Assembly: GCA_949502235.1 (NCBI GenBank)
Contig: CATBDC010000006.1
Span: forward strand, 62,001-126,000
Origin: an uncultured Lachnospiraceae bacterium
GTDB taxonomy: Bacteria > Bacillota > Clostridia > Lachnospirales > Lachnospiraceae
Length of the DNA: 64,000 nucleotides
Direction: 5' to 3'
How positions within the stretch are numbered: the stretch's first letter is position 1; each line of letters opens with the position of its first letter. A program made the position numbers and the translations under genes. Below the pieces are notes generated by a model. It was not told where the DNA came from, did not search any database, and saw only the letters and a list, made by a program, of their open reading frames with translations. Positions 16,314 through 24,022 of the stretch are shown here, piece after piece.

Positions 16314-16807
16314 TGAAGGCTTTAGGACATGTTTTTAAATATGGAGATAATGTGGATACAGATGTGATTATTCCGGCAAGATACCTGAATTCCTTTGACG
16401 CGAAGGAGCTTGCAGGCCATGCAATGGCGGATATTGATCCGGATTTTGTAAATAAAGTAAAGCCGGGGGATTTAATTGTCGCAAATAAAAATTTCGGCTG
16501 CGGTTCTTCAAGGGAGCATGCGCCGCTCTGTCTTAAGACAGCGGGAGTAAGCTGTGTGATTGCAGAGACATTTGCCAGAATCTTCTATAGAAATGCAATT
16601 AATATAGGACTTCCCATTATTGAATGTCCGGAGGCTGCAAAGGGCATTGAAGCAGGGGATGAGGTTGAGGTGGATTTTGACAGCGGCAAAATCTATAACA
16701 GGACAAAGGGAACAGAGTTTATGGGACAGCCATTTCCGGAATTTATGCAGAAGCTTATTGCCGCGGGCGGTCTTGTAAAATATACCAGGGAGCATAAGGA
16801 AGGATAA
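16313..16807 (+). CDS. leuD: 3-isopropylmalate dehydratase small subunit
   Basis: 164 residues with the swivel-domain landmarks [34 protein letters not shown] and [15 protein letters not shown] of LeuD. It pairs with LeuC, to which it is translationally coupled. The gene is followed 16 bp later by thrC, so leucine and threonine steps share this transcript. Length and motifs are normal. Confidence 0.93.
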   Translation: MKALGHVFKYGDNVDTDVIIPARYLNSFDAKELAGHAMADIDPDFVNKVKPGDLIVANKNFGCGSSREHAPLCLKTAGVSCVIAETFARIFYRNAINIGLPIIECPEAAKGIEAGDEVEVDFDSGKIYNRTKGTEFMGQPFPEFMQKLIAAGGLVKYTREHKEG

Positions 16808-16823
16808 GGAAAGGTGACGTAAG

Positions 16824-18317
16824 ATGGAGCTGCATTACACAAGTACCAGAAATTCAGATGTAAGGGTAACCGCCTCCCAGGCAATCCTAAAGGGACTGGC
16901 CCCGGACGGAGGATTGTTTGTGCCGGAAAGCCTGCCGTCTCTTCATGCATCTATGGAAGAGATTAAGGAAATGACATATCAGGAGACAGCTTATGAGGTT
17001 ATGAAGCAGTTTCTTACTGATTTTACAGAAGAGGAGCTTAAGACATGTATTAACAGGGCATATGACAGCAAATTTGATACAGAAGAAATCGCGCCTCTGG
17101 TAAAGGTGGATGATACCTATTATCTGGAGCTGTTTCATGGAGCAACCATTGCTTTTAAGGATATGGCCCTTTCTATTCTGCCCCATCTTCTTACTATGTC
17201 AGCAAAGAAGAATCAGGCAGAGGATGAGATAGTCATACTGACAGCCACCTCCGGAGATACGGGAAAGGCTGCAATGTCAGGATTTGCGGATGTAAAAGGA
17301 ACGAAGATTATTGTTTTTTATCCTAAGAACGGGGTCAGTAAGGTACAAGAGCTTCAGATGGTAACACAGAAGGGAAGTAATGTAGATGTGGTGGCAATCC
17401 ACGGAAATTTTGACCAGGCGCAAAGCGGGGTTAAAGCGATGTTCGAGGATCAGGAGCTTGCAGAAGAGCTTCATGCCAGGGGATACCGGTTCTCTTCTGC
17501 AAACTCCATCAATATCGGACGCCTTGTCCCTCAGATTGTGTATTATGTGTATGCTTACGCCAGGCTTTTAAAATATGAAGAAATAGAGGAAGGCGAGCAG
17601 ATCAATATTGTAGTGCCTACCGGAAACTTCGGCAACATTCTGGCAGCTTATTATGCTAAGCAGATGGGCGTGCCCATTGACAGGCTGGTATGTGCATCTA
17701 ATACAAACAAGGTGCTGTTTGACTTTTTCCAGAGCGGAACCTATGATAAGAACCGGGATTTTGTTCTTACCAGCTCTCCTTCCATGGATATTTTGATTTC
17801 CAGTAATTTAGAGCGTCTGATTTATCTGGCTTCCGGGGAGGACGCGGATGAAACAAAGAGACTCATGGAGGAGCTGAAAGCAGCCGGATGCTATACCGTC
17901 AGCCCTAAGATGCAGGAAATGCTTTCTGATTTTGAGGCAGGGTATACGGATGAAGAAGGGACAAAGGAAACTATCCGGAATGTATATAAACGGACAGGAT
18001 ATGTGATGGATACGCATACGGCAGTGGCTTCCCATGTGTGTGAGGAATATAAAAGAAAGAGCGGCGATATGAAAAAGTGCGTAATTGCTTCTACCGCCAG
18101 CCCTTATAAATTTGTACACAGTGTTATGGAAGCCTTAGAAGGGAGCATGGAGGAAGGGGATGAATTAGAGCTTCTTCCAAAGCTTCAGGAGGCCTCGGGT
18201 ACAGAGATGCCCCAGGCAGTGAAGGATATACTGGATGCCAGGATTCTGCATCATATAGAATGTGATGTAGAGCAGATGAAGAACACAGTAAAACAGATAC
18301 TTGGAGTAGAGGCATAA
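16824..18317 (+). CDS. thrC: Threonine synthase
   Basis: 497 residues of the PLP-dependent fold type II family. N-terminal TRNSDVRVTASQAILKGLAPDGGLFVPE is typical of the longer ThrC class. The PLP lysine is in FHGATIAFKDMALSIL, and the phosphate-binding ATSGDTGKAAMSGF and PTGNFGNILAAYYA loops are intact. It converts O-phosphohomoserine to threonine. It probably belongs to the leuCD transcript and is followed 11 bp later by a small membrane protein. Confidence 0.93.
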   Translation: MELHYTSTRNSDVRVTASQAILKGLAPDGGLFVPESLPSLHASMEEIKEMTYQETAYEVMKQFLTDFTEEELKTCINRAYDSKFDTEEIAPLVKVDDTYYLELFHGATIAFKDMALSILPHLLTMSAKKNQAEDEIVILTATSGDTGKAAMSGFADVKGTKIIVFYPKNGVSKVQELQMVTQKGSNVDVVAIHGNFDQAQSGVKAMFEDQELAEELHARGYRFSSANSINIGRLVPQIVYYVYAYARLLKYEEIEEGEQINIVVPTGNFGNILAAYYAKQMGVPIDRLVCASNTNKVLFDFFQSGTYDKNRDFVLTSSPSMDILISSNLERLIYLASGEDADETKRLMEELKAAGCYTVSPKMQEMLSDFEAGYTDEEGTKETIRNVYKRTGYVMDTHTAVASHVCEEYKRKSGDMKKCVIASTASPYKFVHSVMEALEGSMEEGDELELLPKLQEASGTEMPQAVKDILDARILHHIECDVEQMKNTVKQILGVEA

Positions 18318-18328
18318 GAGGTGCGGAC

Positions 18329-18679
18329 ATGGAAATGTTTTTTGGAATTTTTGCGGCGGGATGCGGCATTTACTGCCTGTATGGGTATTATCTTGCCAGA
18401 TTTAAAAAGCAGGCGGCGGCCAGAATCCTTCTGCCGAAGGATGTAGATGTAAAGAATTGTAAGGATCTGGAAGGCTACTGCCGGGAAACAAGCCGCCCTC
18501 TTCTGATACTGGGTATTGTTACCACCCTGTATGGCGCATCAGATATCTATAATACGAAGGCAGGCGGTGCGGGCACGCTGTTTTTGGTTATGATGTGTGC
18601 TTTGTTTATTACAGTGATTGTCTTTGTCATGAAGGTTCGGAAAATTAATAAAAAATATTTTGGGGACTTTGTTAAATAG
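18329..18679 (+). CDS. Small three-helix membrane protein
   Basis: 116 residues with hydrophobic helices at about 5-25, 60-77 and 84-103. A soluble loop follows the first helix (PKDVDVKNCKDLEGYCRETSRP), and the tail is basic (KVRKINKKYFGDFVK). It is probably co-transcribed with thrC. I recognise no function; it resembles small uncharacterised membrane proteins of Lachnospiraceae. GAGGTG precedes the ATG. Confidence 0.6.
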   Translation: MEMFFGIFAAGCGIYCLYGYYLARFKKQAAARILLPKDVDVKNCKDLEGYCRETSRPLLILGIVTTLYGASDIYNTKAGGAGTLFLVMMCALFITVIVFVMKVRKINKKYFGDFVK

Positions 18680-18708
18680 TTGACTTTTAATCTGGAAGAT
18701 GAGATAAT
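18680..18708 (+). promoter_or_regulatory. Promoter of pckA
   Basis: TTGACT at 18680-18685 and GATAAT at 18703-18708 with a 17-bp spacer, directly after the preceding stop codon. Confidence 0.65.
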
Positions 18709-18743
18709 AGTACAGAATTTGGATTATTAAGGAGGAAATGTAT

Positions 18744-20441
18744 ATGTCAACAAAAGCGTATTACCCAATTGAGGAAATCGGCGCCGGAAAACCAGGTTTT
18801 TCCAAAACACGTGCGATTATTGAAGCAGCATTTTACGGAAATAATGTTGTTAAAGTCGAGACATTAAAAGAGGCATATGAACTCGCAAAGAATTCACCGG
18901 GAACAGTTGTTACGGATATGCCAGTATATAGAGGAGAGGAATTCGGTCTTGACGCAGACGCGAAGGTTCTTTTATTCAATGACGGAGCAATTACAGGACG
19001 TTACGCTACCGCGCGCCGTATTGCAGGCGAGCCGGGAGTAGACTGCGAGGCTCTTGACAAGGTTGCTATGGATGCTGTTTACTCTTCACGCTGGAAAACC
19101 ATGTATCATGCAACAGTCTATGCAGGACTTGATCCGGAATTCATGGTAAAATGCCATCTTCTGATTCCGGAAGGAGAAGAGAACATCATGTACAACTGGA
19201 TGTTAAACTTCCAGTACATGTCTGATGAGTATGTAAAGATGTATAAGAATTCCCAGCCGGTAGGCGGCGGAAAAGAAGCAGATATCTATATCTTCTCTGA
19301 CCCGCAGTGGGTGCCGGTAGAGGCGCCGGGAGTAAGCTTTGACTGCTTAAGCGACCCTGCAAAGAAGACCTTATGCTACTTTAACACAGAGACAAACTGT
19401 GCATGCATCCTCGGTATGAGATATTTCGGAGAGCATAAGAAGGGTACTCTTACCATGGTATGGGCGATTGCAAACCGTAACGGCTATGCATCCTGCCATG
19501 GAGGACAGAAGGAATACTTATTACCGGACGGCTCCAAGTATGTTGCATCTGTATACGGACTTTCAGGATCAGGAAAGTCTACCCTTACCCATGCAAAGCA
19601 CGGCGGAAAGTATGAGATTAAGGTGCTTCATGATGACGCGTTTATTATCAATACAGATACCTGTGCGTCAATTGCTATTGAGCCTACTTATTTTGACAAG
19701 ACAGCAGATTATCCGACAGGCTGTGCAGATAACAAATATCTTCTGACAGCACAGAACTGCTCTGCAACCTTAGATGATAACGGAAAGGTTCAGTTAGTAA
19801 CAGAAGATGTAAGGAACGGAAACGGACGCGCTATCAAGTCAAAGCTGTGGTCACCGAACCGTGTTGATAAGATTGACGCGCCTGTAAACGCGATTTTCTG
19901 GATTATGAAGGATCCTACAATTCCGCCGGTAGTGAAGCTTAAAGGCGCGGCGCTTGCATCCGTTATGGGAGCAACGCTTGCGACAAAGCGTTCTTCTGCA
20001 GAAAGACTTGCACCGGGCGTTGATCCGAATAAGCTGGTAGTTGTACCTTATGCGAATCCGTTCAGAACTTATCCGCTTGCAAATGATTATGAAAAGTTTA
20101 AGAAGCTGGTAGAGGAAAAGAATGTTGACTGCTACATTGTCAATACAGGAGACTTTATGGGCAAGAAGGTAAAACCTGCGGACACGCTTGGTATTCTTGA
20201 AGCTATCGTAGAGAAGAAAGCTGATTTCCATCAGTGGGGACCGTTCTCTGACATTGAGATCCTTGATTGGGAAGGCTTTGTTCCGAATCTTGATGATGCA
20301 GACTACAAGGAGCAGTTAAAGGCCCGTATGCAGGATCGTGTCAATGAGGTAGAGCATTTTGCAGAGGCAAAGGGCGGCTATGACAAGCTTCCGGATGAAG
20401 CAGTCGATGCACTTAAGAAGTTAGTTTCTGAATTAGGCTAG
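18744..20441 (+). CDS. pckA: Phosphoenolpyruvate carboxykinase (ATP)
   Basis: 565 residues. Landmarks of ATP-type PEPCK are present: the Walker A GLSGSGKSTLTHA, the metal-binding HDDAF(I), the PTGCADNKYL region, and adenine/arginine residues around ANPFRTYPL. It interconverts oxaloacetate and PEP and in fermentative anaerobes often runs in the PEP-carboxylating direction. The AAGGAGG site (18729-18735) is only 2 nt from the ATG at 18738 but 8 nt from the in-frame ATG at 18744, so the latter is chosen. A monocistronic gene with its own promoter. Confidence 0.92.
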   Translation: MSTKAYYPIEEIGAGKPGFSKTRAIIEAAFYGNNVVKVETLKEAYELAKNSPGTVVTDMPVYRGEEFGLDADAKVLLFNDGAITGRYATARRIAGEPGVDCEALDKVAMDAVYSSRWKTMYHATVYAGLDPEFMVKCHLLIPEGEENIMYNWMLNFQYMSDEYVKMYKNSQPVGGGKEADIYIFSDPQWVPVEAPGVSFDCLSDPAKKTLCYFNTETNCACILGMRYFGEHKKGTLTMVWAIANRNGYASCHGGQKEYLLPDGSKYVASVYGLSGSGKSTLTHAKHGGKYEIKVLHDDAFIINTDTCASIAIEPTYFDKTADYPTGCADNKYLLTAQNCSATLDDNGKVQLVTEDVRNGNGRAIKSKLWSPNRVDKIDAPVNAIFWIMKDPTIPPVVKLKGAALASVMGATLATKRSSAERLAPGVDPNKLVVVPYANPFRTYPLANDYEKFKKLVEEKNVDCYIVNTGDFMGKKVKPADTLGILEAIVEKKADFHQWGPFSDIEILDWEGFVPNLDDADYKEQLKARMQDRVNEVEHFAEAKGGYDKLPDEAVDALKKLVSELG

Positions 20442-20459
20442 TTCCTTGAAGATATATGT

Positions 20460-20488
20460 TGTAAAATTAAGAAAAATGGGTTATAATA
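20460..20488 (+). promoter_or_regulatory. Promoter of the 6S-like RNA
   Basis: TTGTAA at 20460-20465 and consensus TATAAT at 20483-20488 with a 17-bp spacer. It points to a start near 20495, where the structured RNA begins, and no ORF follows. Confidence 0.65.
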
Positions 20489-20493
20489 ATCTC

Positions 20494-20720
20494 ATGTAAA
20501 AACCTGGGATGTTCGATACTCTTGTAATTTTGAACCTACAAAACTTTAAACGGGACTCTTATATCTCCGTAATATGTCAGGCCTTCCACATTTAGGCAGA
20601 GGAAGACAAAAAAGCGGATGCGGACACCCACCTGGCTTCGGCTAGGAGTCAAAATACAGGAACCGGCATTTTGGGTGTAATACAAAAGATAAAAGACAGT
20701 CGTATATCGGCTGTCTTTTT
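20494..20720 (+). ncRNA. ssrS: 6S-like RNA (SsrS)
   Basis: A ~200-nt non-coding interval between pckA and the SpoIID-domain gene has a strong promoter and a terminator hairpin (AAGACAG...CTGTCTTTTT, ~20690-20720). It begins with CCTGGGATGTTCG, recalling the conserved 5' closing region of 6S RNA, contains TAATTTTGAACCTACAAAAC, and later CACCCACCTGGCTTCGGCTA as a stable terminal hairpin. This layout matches clostridial 6S RNAs as I remember them. 6S RNA binds sigma-A RNA polymerase by mimicking an open promoter. The class call is pattern memory only and needs a covariance-model check. Confidence 0.6.
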
Positions 20721-20736
20721 CATATAATTATTGGAG

Positions 20737-20763
20737 GTTACTGTGAACGGAGAGAGCAGTAAT
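20737..20763. repeat. Family A short palindrome across a start codon
   Basis: GTTACTGTGAACGGAGAGAG followed by CAGTAAT, 24 of 27 positions like the consensus copy at 23660. The GTG used as start of the SpoIID-domain gene lies inside it. Confidence 0.75.
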
Positions 20764-22131
20764 TCCTTTAATAATATATCAGGAGTACATATTGTGAGAA
20801 AAAGCGGATTGGAAAAGCATTTACACTATGGATTGGCGATTCTGGCAGTTTTGTTTGTGATTGTGGGACTTATTGCGGCCCTTGAGGGAAACGGAGGGGA
20901 ATCCATGCCCTTTAGGGCGAGAAAAGCAGAGCCTGTGAAGGGAAAGAAGGAGGAAGAAAAGCAGGAGGAGGTAAAGCAGGAGACGGCCGGAAACCCCAAT
21001 ATCCGTGTCCTGCTCATGACAGACGGGTATCAGTATGCTACGCATCCGAGTGTTTCCGTAAGCTCCCCCGCAGGCCTTCTCCTTACTTATGGGGAGGAGA
21101 CTGAAGAATGTTCAGGAGAAATCGCTCTGGAGCTTATGCCGGATGATGCAAGGTTTCAGAAAGGGAATATCCGTATACAGGCGAAGGAGGGAAGGATTAC
21201 GGTGGGAAGCCTTAACCGGGGATACGGGACTCCGTCTTATGAAGGGGTGCTGGAGCTTCGGACAACGGCAGAAGGTATCGTAATCATAAATGAGCTTCCG
21301 GTGGAGAGCTATCTGTGCGGCGTAGTTCCCAGCGAAATGCCCTGTACCTATGAGCTTGAGGCTCTGAAGGCACAGGCAGTCTGCGCCAGAAGCTATGTGT
21401 ACCGCCATATGCAGAGCTTTGCCTACCCGGAATATGAAGCCCATGTAAATGACAGTACCACTTATCAGGTATACGGGAATTCAGCACCGGCAGATACGGC
21501 TGCCCAGGCAGTAAAGGAAACGGAAGGCCAGGTAGTGAGGTATAACGGAAATATTGCAGCCACTTATTATTATTCTACCTCCTGCGGAAGGACAACAGAC
21601 GTGCAGGCATGGGGCAGCGCTCCATCAGAGGAAAATGCGTATCTTAAGTCTGTGGAGGTGAAAGGAGAGGCGGAGGATTATGAAAGGGATCTTCCGTGGT
21701 ATCACTGGGAGGCCTATGTTCCGGTTCAGACACTATCGAATCTTGTCGGCTTAAATACGGGCGTTGATGCAGGGACTCTTGAAAGCGTTGAGGTTACGGA
21801 GACAGGGCCGGGTGGAGTTGCGTTAAAAATCGAGGCCAGAGGAGATAAGGGGACTGTCTTCGTGGAGACAGAAAATAAGATCAGGAGGGCTCTTGGCGGG
21901 CCGGGCTATATTATAAGAAAACAGGACGGCACGGAGACAGAGAGCAGCGAGCTCCTTCCAAGCGCGTTTTTTACGGTTGAAAGATCCGAAGATACATTTG
22001 TAATCAAAGGAGGCGGATTTGGCCACGGGATAGGAATGAGCCAGAATGGGGCAAATGAAATGGCTAAAAACGGGAAAGACTATAAGGAAATACTTACACT
22101 TTTTTTTCAGGGCGTGACAGTTGGAGTTTAG
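20743..22131 (+). CDS. SpoIID/LytB-domain membrane-anchored protein
   Basis: About 462 residues. Residues ~25-47 form a signal anchor, followed by a Lys/Glu-rich linker and a SpoIID/LytB domain from ~80: LPVESYLCGVVPSEMPCTYELEALKAQAVCARSY, YYSTSCGRTTDVQAWG and the C-terminal GGGFGHGIGMSQNGANEMA. SpoIID proteins are lytic transglycosylases that act on denuded glycan in sporulation; LytB-type relatives modulate amidases. This copy stands outside a recognisable sporulation cluster. GGAGG at 20733-20737 is 5 nt from the GTG at 20743, which is preferred over an in-frame TTG at 20731. Its first codons come from the family A repeat. Confidence 0.8.
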   Translation: MNGESSNSFNNISGVHIVRKSGLEKHLHYGLAILAVLFVIVGLIAALEGNGGESMPFRARKAEPVKGKKEEEKQEEVKQETAGNPNIRVLLMTDGYQYATHPSVSVSSPAGLLLTYGEETEECSGEIALELMPDDARFQKGNIRIQAKEGRITVGSLNRGYGTPSYEGVLELRTTAEGIVIINELPVESYLCGVVPSEMPCTYELEALKAQAVCARSYVYRHMQSFAYPEYEAHVNDSTTYQVYGNSAPADTAAQAVKETEGQVVRYNGNIAATYYYSTSCGRTTDVQAWGSAPSEENAYLKSVEVKGEAEDYERDLPWYHWEAYVPVQTLSNLVGLNTGVDAGTLESVEVTETGPGGVALKIEARGDKGTVFVETENKIRRALGGPGYIIRKQDGTETESSELLPSAFFTVERSEDTFVIKGGGFGHGIGMSQNGANEMAKNGKDYKEILTLFFQGVTVGV

Positions 22132-22142
22132 TTACTGTTCAT
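22131..22142. repeat. Family A half-site
   Basis: GTTACTGTTCAT equals the 12-nt arm seen at the ends of the family A elements in 11 of 12 positions. It starts within the stop region of the SpoIID-domain gene, with no matching second arm nearby. Confidence 0.35.
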
Positions 22143-22156
22143 ATTTATACAGATAC

Positions 22157-22185
22157 TGGACAAAAGGCAGGGAATCAGGTACAAT
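22157..22185 (+). promoter_or_regulatory. Promoter for yihY-HAD operon
   Basis: TGGACA at 22157-22162 and TACAAT at 22180-22185 with a 17-bp spacer, 24 bp upstream of the start codon. Confidence 0.55.
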
Positions 22186-22208
22186 AGAGCAAATGCGCAG
22201 GTGATATC

Positions 22209-23066
22209 ATGAAACGGATAAAGAGATTATATGAAGAGATTACAAGGATTTCAGGGAGAATTGCAGAGGACCATGTGGGAGCATATGCTGCCCAGACGGC
22301 TTATTTCTTCATGATCTGTATGATACCGATTATCCTGCTGCTGCTTACTTTAGTACAGTATACGCCGGTCACAAAGGCTGACGTTATGACTGCGGTGATA
22401 CAGGTATTTCCTTCTTCCGTAGACTCTATGATGACCTCCATTGTAAATCAGGTGTATAACCAGTCAACAGGCATCATTCCGATTACGGTTCTTGTAGCCC
22501 TCTGGTCTGCGGGCAAAGGTGTTCTGGCCATGAGCACAGGCTTAAACTGTGTCTATAAATGCCGGGAGACGCGTAATTACGTTCTTCTGCGCCTGCGGGC
22601 AACCCTTTATACAGTCATGTTTATTCTTGTCATTATTCTGCTTTTAGTGCTGTCAGTATTTGGAAACAGCCTGAACATTTTTATTGAAGAGCATGTGCCC
22701 ATTTTATCAAAGGCGGCAGACTGGCTGATCCAGGCCCGTATTTTTATTGCACCTATTACCCTGGTTCTTTTTACGCTGCTTACTTACAAGTTCCTGCCAA
22801 ACCGGAAGGACAGATATATGAAGCAGCTGCCGGGAGCGGTTTTTGCTGCCATAGGATGGATGGTTGTTTCATGGGTTTTTTCTGTATATGTGGACGTGTT
22901 TGAAGGGTTTTCTACTATGTACGGAAGTCTTACGACCATTGTGCTGATTATGCTGTGGCTCTATTTCTGCATGTACAGCATACTGATTGGCGGAGAGATT
23001 AATGTTATGATGCATGATAAATTGTTTACAGGAAAGGAAACAGATACGGAGGAGAAAAAGAGATGA
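22209..23066 (+). CDS. YihY/BrkB family inner-membrane protein
   Basis: 285 residues with six hydrophobic helices and the family landmarks AAQTAYFFMICMIPIILLLL in helix 1, LWSAGKGVLAMSTGLNCVYKCRETRNYV after helix 2, and SWVFSVYVDVFEGFSTMYGSLTTIVLIMLWLYFCMYSILIGGEIN near the end. The family was once named ribonuclease BN, but that assignment was withdrawn; its function is uncertain (export or envelope). It overlaps the next gene by 4 bp (ATGA). Confidence 0.85.
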   Translation: MKRIKRLYEEITRISGRIAEDHVGAYAAQTAYFFMICMIPIILLLLTLVQYTPVTKADVMTAVIQVFPSSVDSMMTSIVNQVYNQSTGIIPITVLVALWSAGKGVLAMSTGLNCVYKCRETRNYVLLRLRATLYTVMFILVIILLLVLSVFGNSLNIFIEEHVPILSKAADWLIQARIFIAPITLVLFTLLTYKFLPNRKDRYMKQLPGAVFAAIGWMVVSWVFSVYVDVFEGFSTMYGSLTTIVLIMLWLYFCMYSILIGGEINVMMHDKLFTGKETDTEEKKR

Positions 23067-23533
23067 TGACGATTGAGATACCGGACTATAAGACGCTGGA
23101 GCTTGAATTTCTAGTGGTAGATTATAACGGGACCCTTGCAGTGGACGGCGAGATAAGAGACGGAGTAAAGGAGAGGCTTTTAAAGCTTTCAAAGGATTTT
23201 ACTATTTTCGTTCTTACTGCCGATACCCACGGAACCGCTTCCGAAAAGAGCCAGGGGCTTCCGGTTCAGATTGAGATATTTCCAAATGACGGAGCTCTTG
23301 CGGCTAAGCAGAGAGTTGTGGAAAATCTCGGCGTTGATAAATGTGTTTCAATAGGAAACGGGCGGAATGACAAGCTGATGTGCCGTGTAAGTGCCCTGTC
23401 TGTGGCAGTGATTGAAAAGGAGGGAATGTGCGGAAGACTTCTTACAGAGGCAGATGTATGTGTAAGAAGCATTGAGGACGCCTTAGACCTTCTTTTGTAT
23501 CCCAAGCGTCTTGTCGCCACACTCCGGGGATAG
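23063..23533 (+). CDS. HAD-family 'soluble P-type ATPase-like' phosphatase
   Basis: 156 residues. HAD motif I is VVDYNGTLAVDG, motif II is in FVLTADTHG, a motif III Lys is in AALAAKQRVVENLG, and motif IV is IGNGRNDKLM, the same order as the P-domain of P-type ATPases but without any membrane part (COG4087 type). The substrate is unknown. It is translationally coupled to the YihY gene through a 4-bp overlap and preceded by GGAGG. Confidence 0.78.
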   Translation: MMTIEIPDYKTLELEFLVVDYNGTLAVDGEIRDGVKERLLKLSKDFTIFVLTADTHGTASEKSQGLPVQIEIFPNDGALAAKQRVVENLGVDKCVSIGNGRNDKLMCRVSALSVAVIEKEGMCGRLLTEADVCVRSIEDALDLLLYPKRLVATLRG

Positions 23534-23539
23534 CTTTAG

Positions 23540-23567
23540 GTTATTGTGAACGTTACTGAACAGTAAT
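23540..23567. repeat. Family A short palindrome, one-base-longer variant
   Basis: GTTATTGTGAACG...TGAACAGTAAT, 28 bp, with one extra base in the centre. It lies 7 bp after the HAD gene stop, before the pheS promoter. Confidence 0.65.
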
Positions 23568-23582
23568 CAATCAAATTTGGTC

Positions 23583-23610
23583 TTGACAACAGATTTTCTT
23601 GTGTTACAAT
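23583..23610 (+). promoter_or_regulatory. Promoter of the pheST leader
   Basis: TTGACA at 23583-23588 and TACAAT at 23605-23610 with a 16-bp spacer, giving a start near 23617, just before the T-box RNA. Confidence 0.7.
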
Positions 23611-23629
23611 GATTAAGTATAACAGACAA

Positions 23630-23923
23630 AAGCGATGACCGTGTAAGTAGAGAACCATTGTTACTGTGAACGGAGTGAACAGTAACTATTTTCCGTCAGA
23701 GAGAGGGAATCCCCGGCTGAAAGTTCCCTTAAGGTTCAGATGGCAATCGAATTTCCCGCGCGAGCTGCATTTCTGAAATTATTATTGAAGCCCTGCAGGC
23801 TGATGACAGTAGGAAATGACGTATATGCACGTTACGCAGTAATGAGTGCCTGTGCTTTTATGCAGGAATCAGGGTGGTATCACGGGTTTGTGCTCGTCCC
23901 TTTTTAGAGGGACGGGTTTTTTT
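23630..23923 (+). promoter_or_regulatory. T-box leader (tRNA-Phe sensing) of pheST
   Basis: All major parts of a T-box are visible: a GTAAGTAG (AGTA/loop E) segment at about 23642-23650, CAGAGAGAGGGAA and CCGGCTGAAAGTTCCC in the stem I apical region, a specifier loop with GAATTTCCC...GAGC in which TTC reads as the Phe codon UUC, the T-box sequence AGGGTGGTATCACG at about 23871-23884, and a terminator CGTCCC/GGGACG plus T-run at 23895-23923. Uncharged tRNA-Phe should favour the antiterminator and switch on pheS-pheT. A complete family A palindrome is embedded in stem I. Confidence 0.93.
23660..23686. repeat. Family A short palindrome, consensus copy inside the T-box
   Basis: Best-conserved 27-bp copy: arms GTTACTGT and ACAGTAAC, with GTGAAC repeated directly on either side of a central GGA. 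It sits between the AGTA segment and the apical stem I of the pheS T-box. Confidence 0.85.
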
Positions 23924-23992
23924 GTTACTGTTTACAGGTTTGCGCATTTACTGTGCAGACCATAAGAAAGTGATTCAGGAGTGAACAGTAAC
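23924..23992. repeat. Family A long form, 69 bp with internal hairpin
   Basis: It begins GTTACTGTTTAC and ends GTGAACAGTAAC (12-bp inverted termini, 11 matching). Between them is a 9-bp stem with a TTTAC loop (GTTTGCGCA...TGTGCAGAC, 23939-23961), then ATAAGAAAGTGATTCAGGA. It starts in the T-run of the T-box terminator and ends 30 bp before pheS. Confidence 0.85.
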
Positions 23993-24022
23993 GTTTTTTT
24001 ACTTTTAGAAAGGGGTATAGTC

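Noticed and set aside
22209-23066. Ribonuclease BN function for the YihY gene
   Set aside because: The old name for this membrane family was a misassignment; the sequence is a polytopic membrane protein without nuclease motifs.
23981-24022. Longer pheS start at a GTG
   Set aside because: The GTG lies in the right arm of the family A element without a ribosome site; the ATG at 24023 has AAAGGGG and gives the family length.
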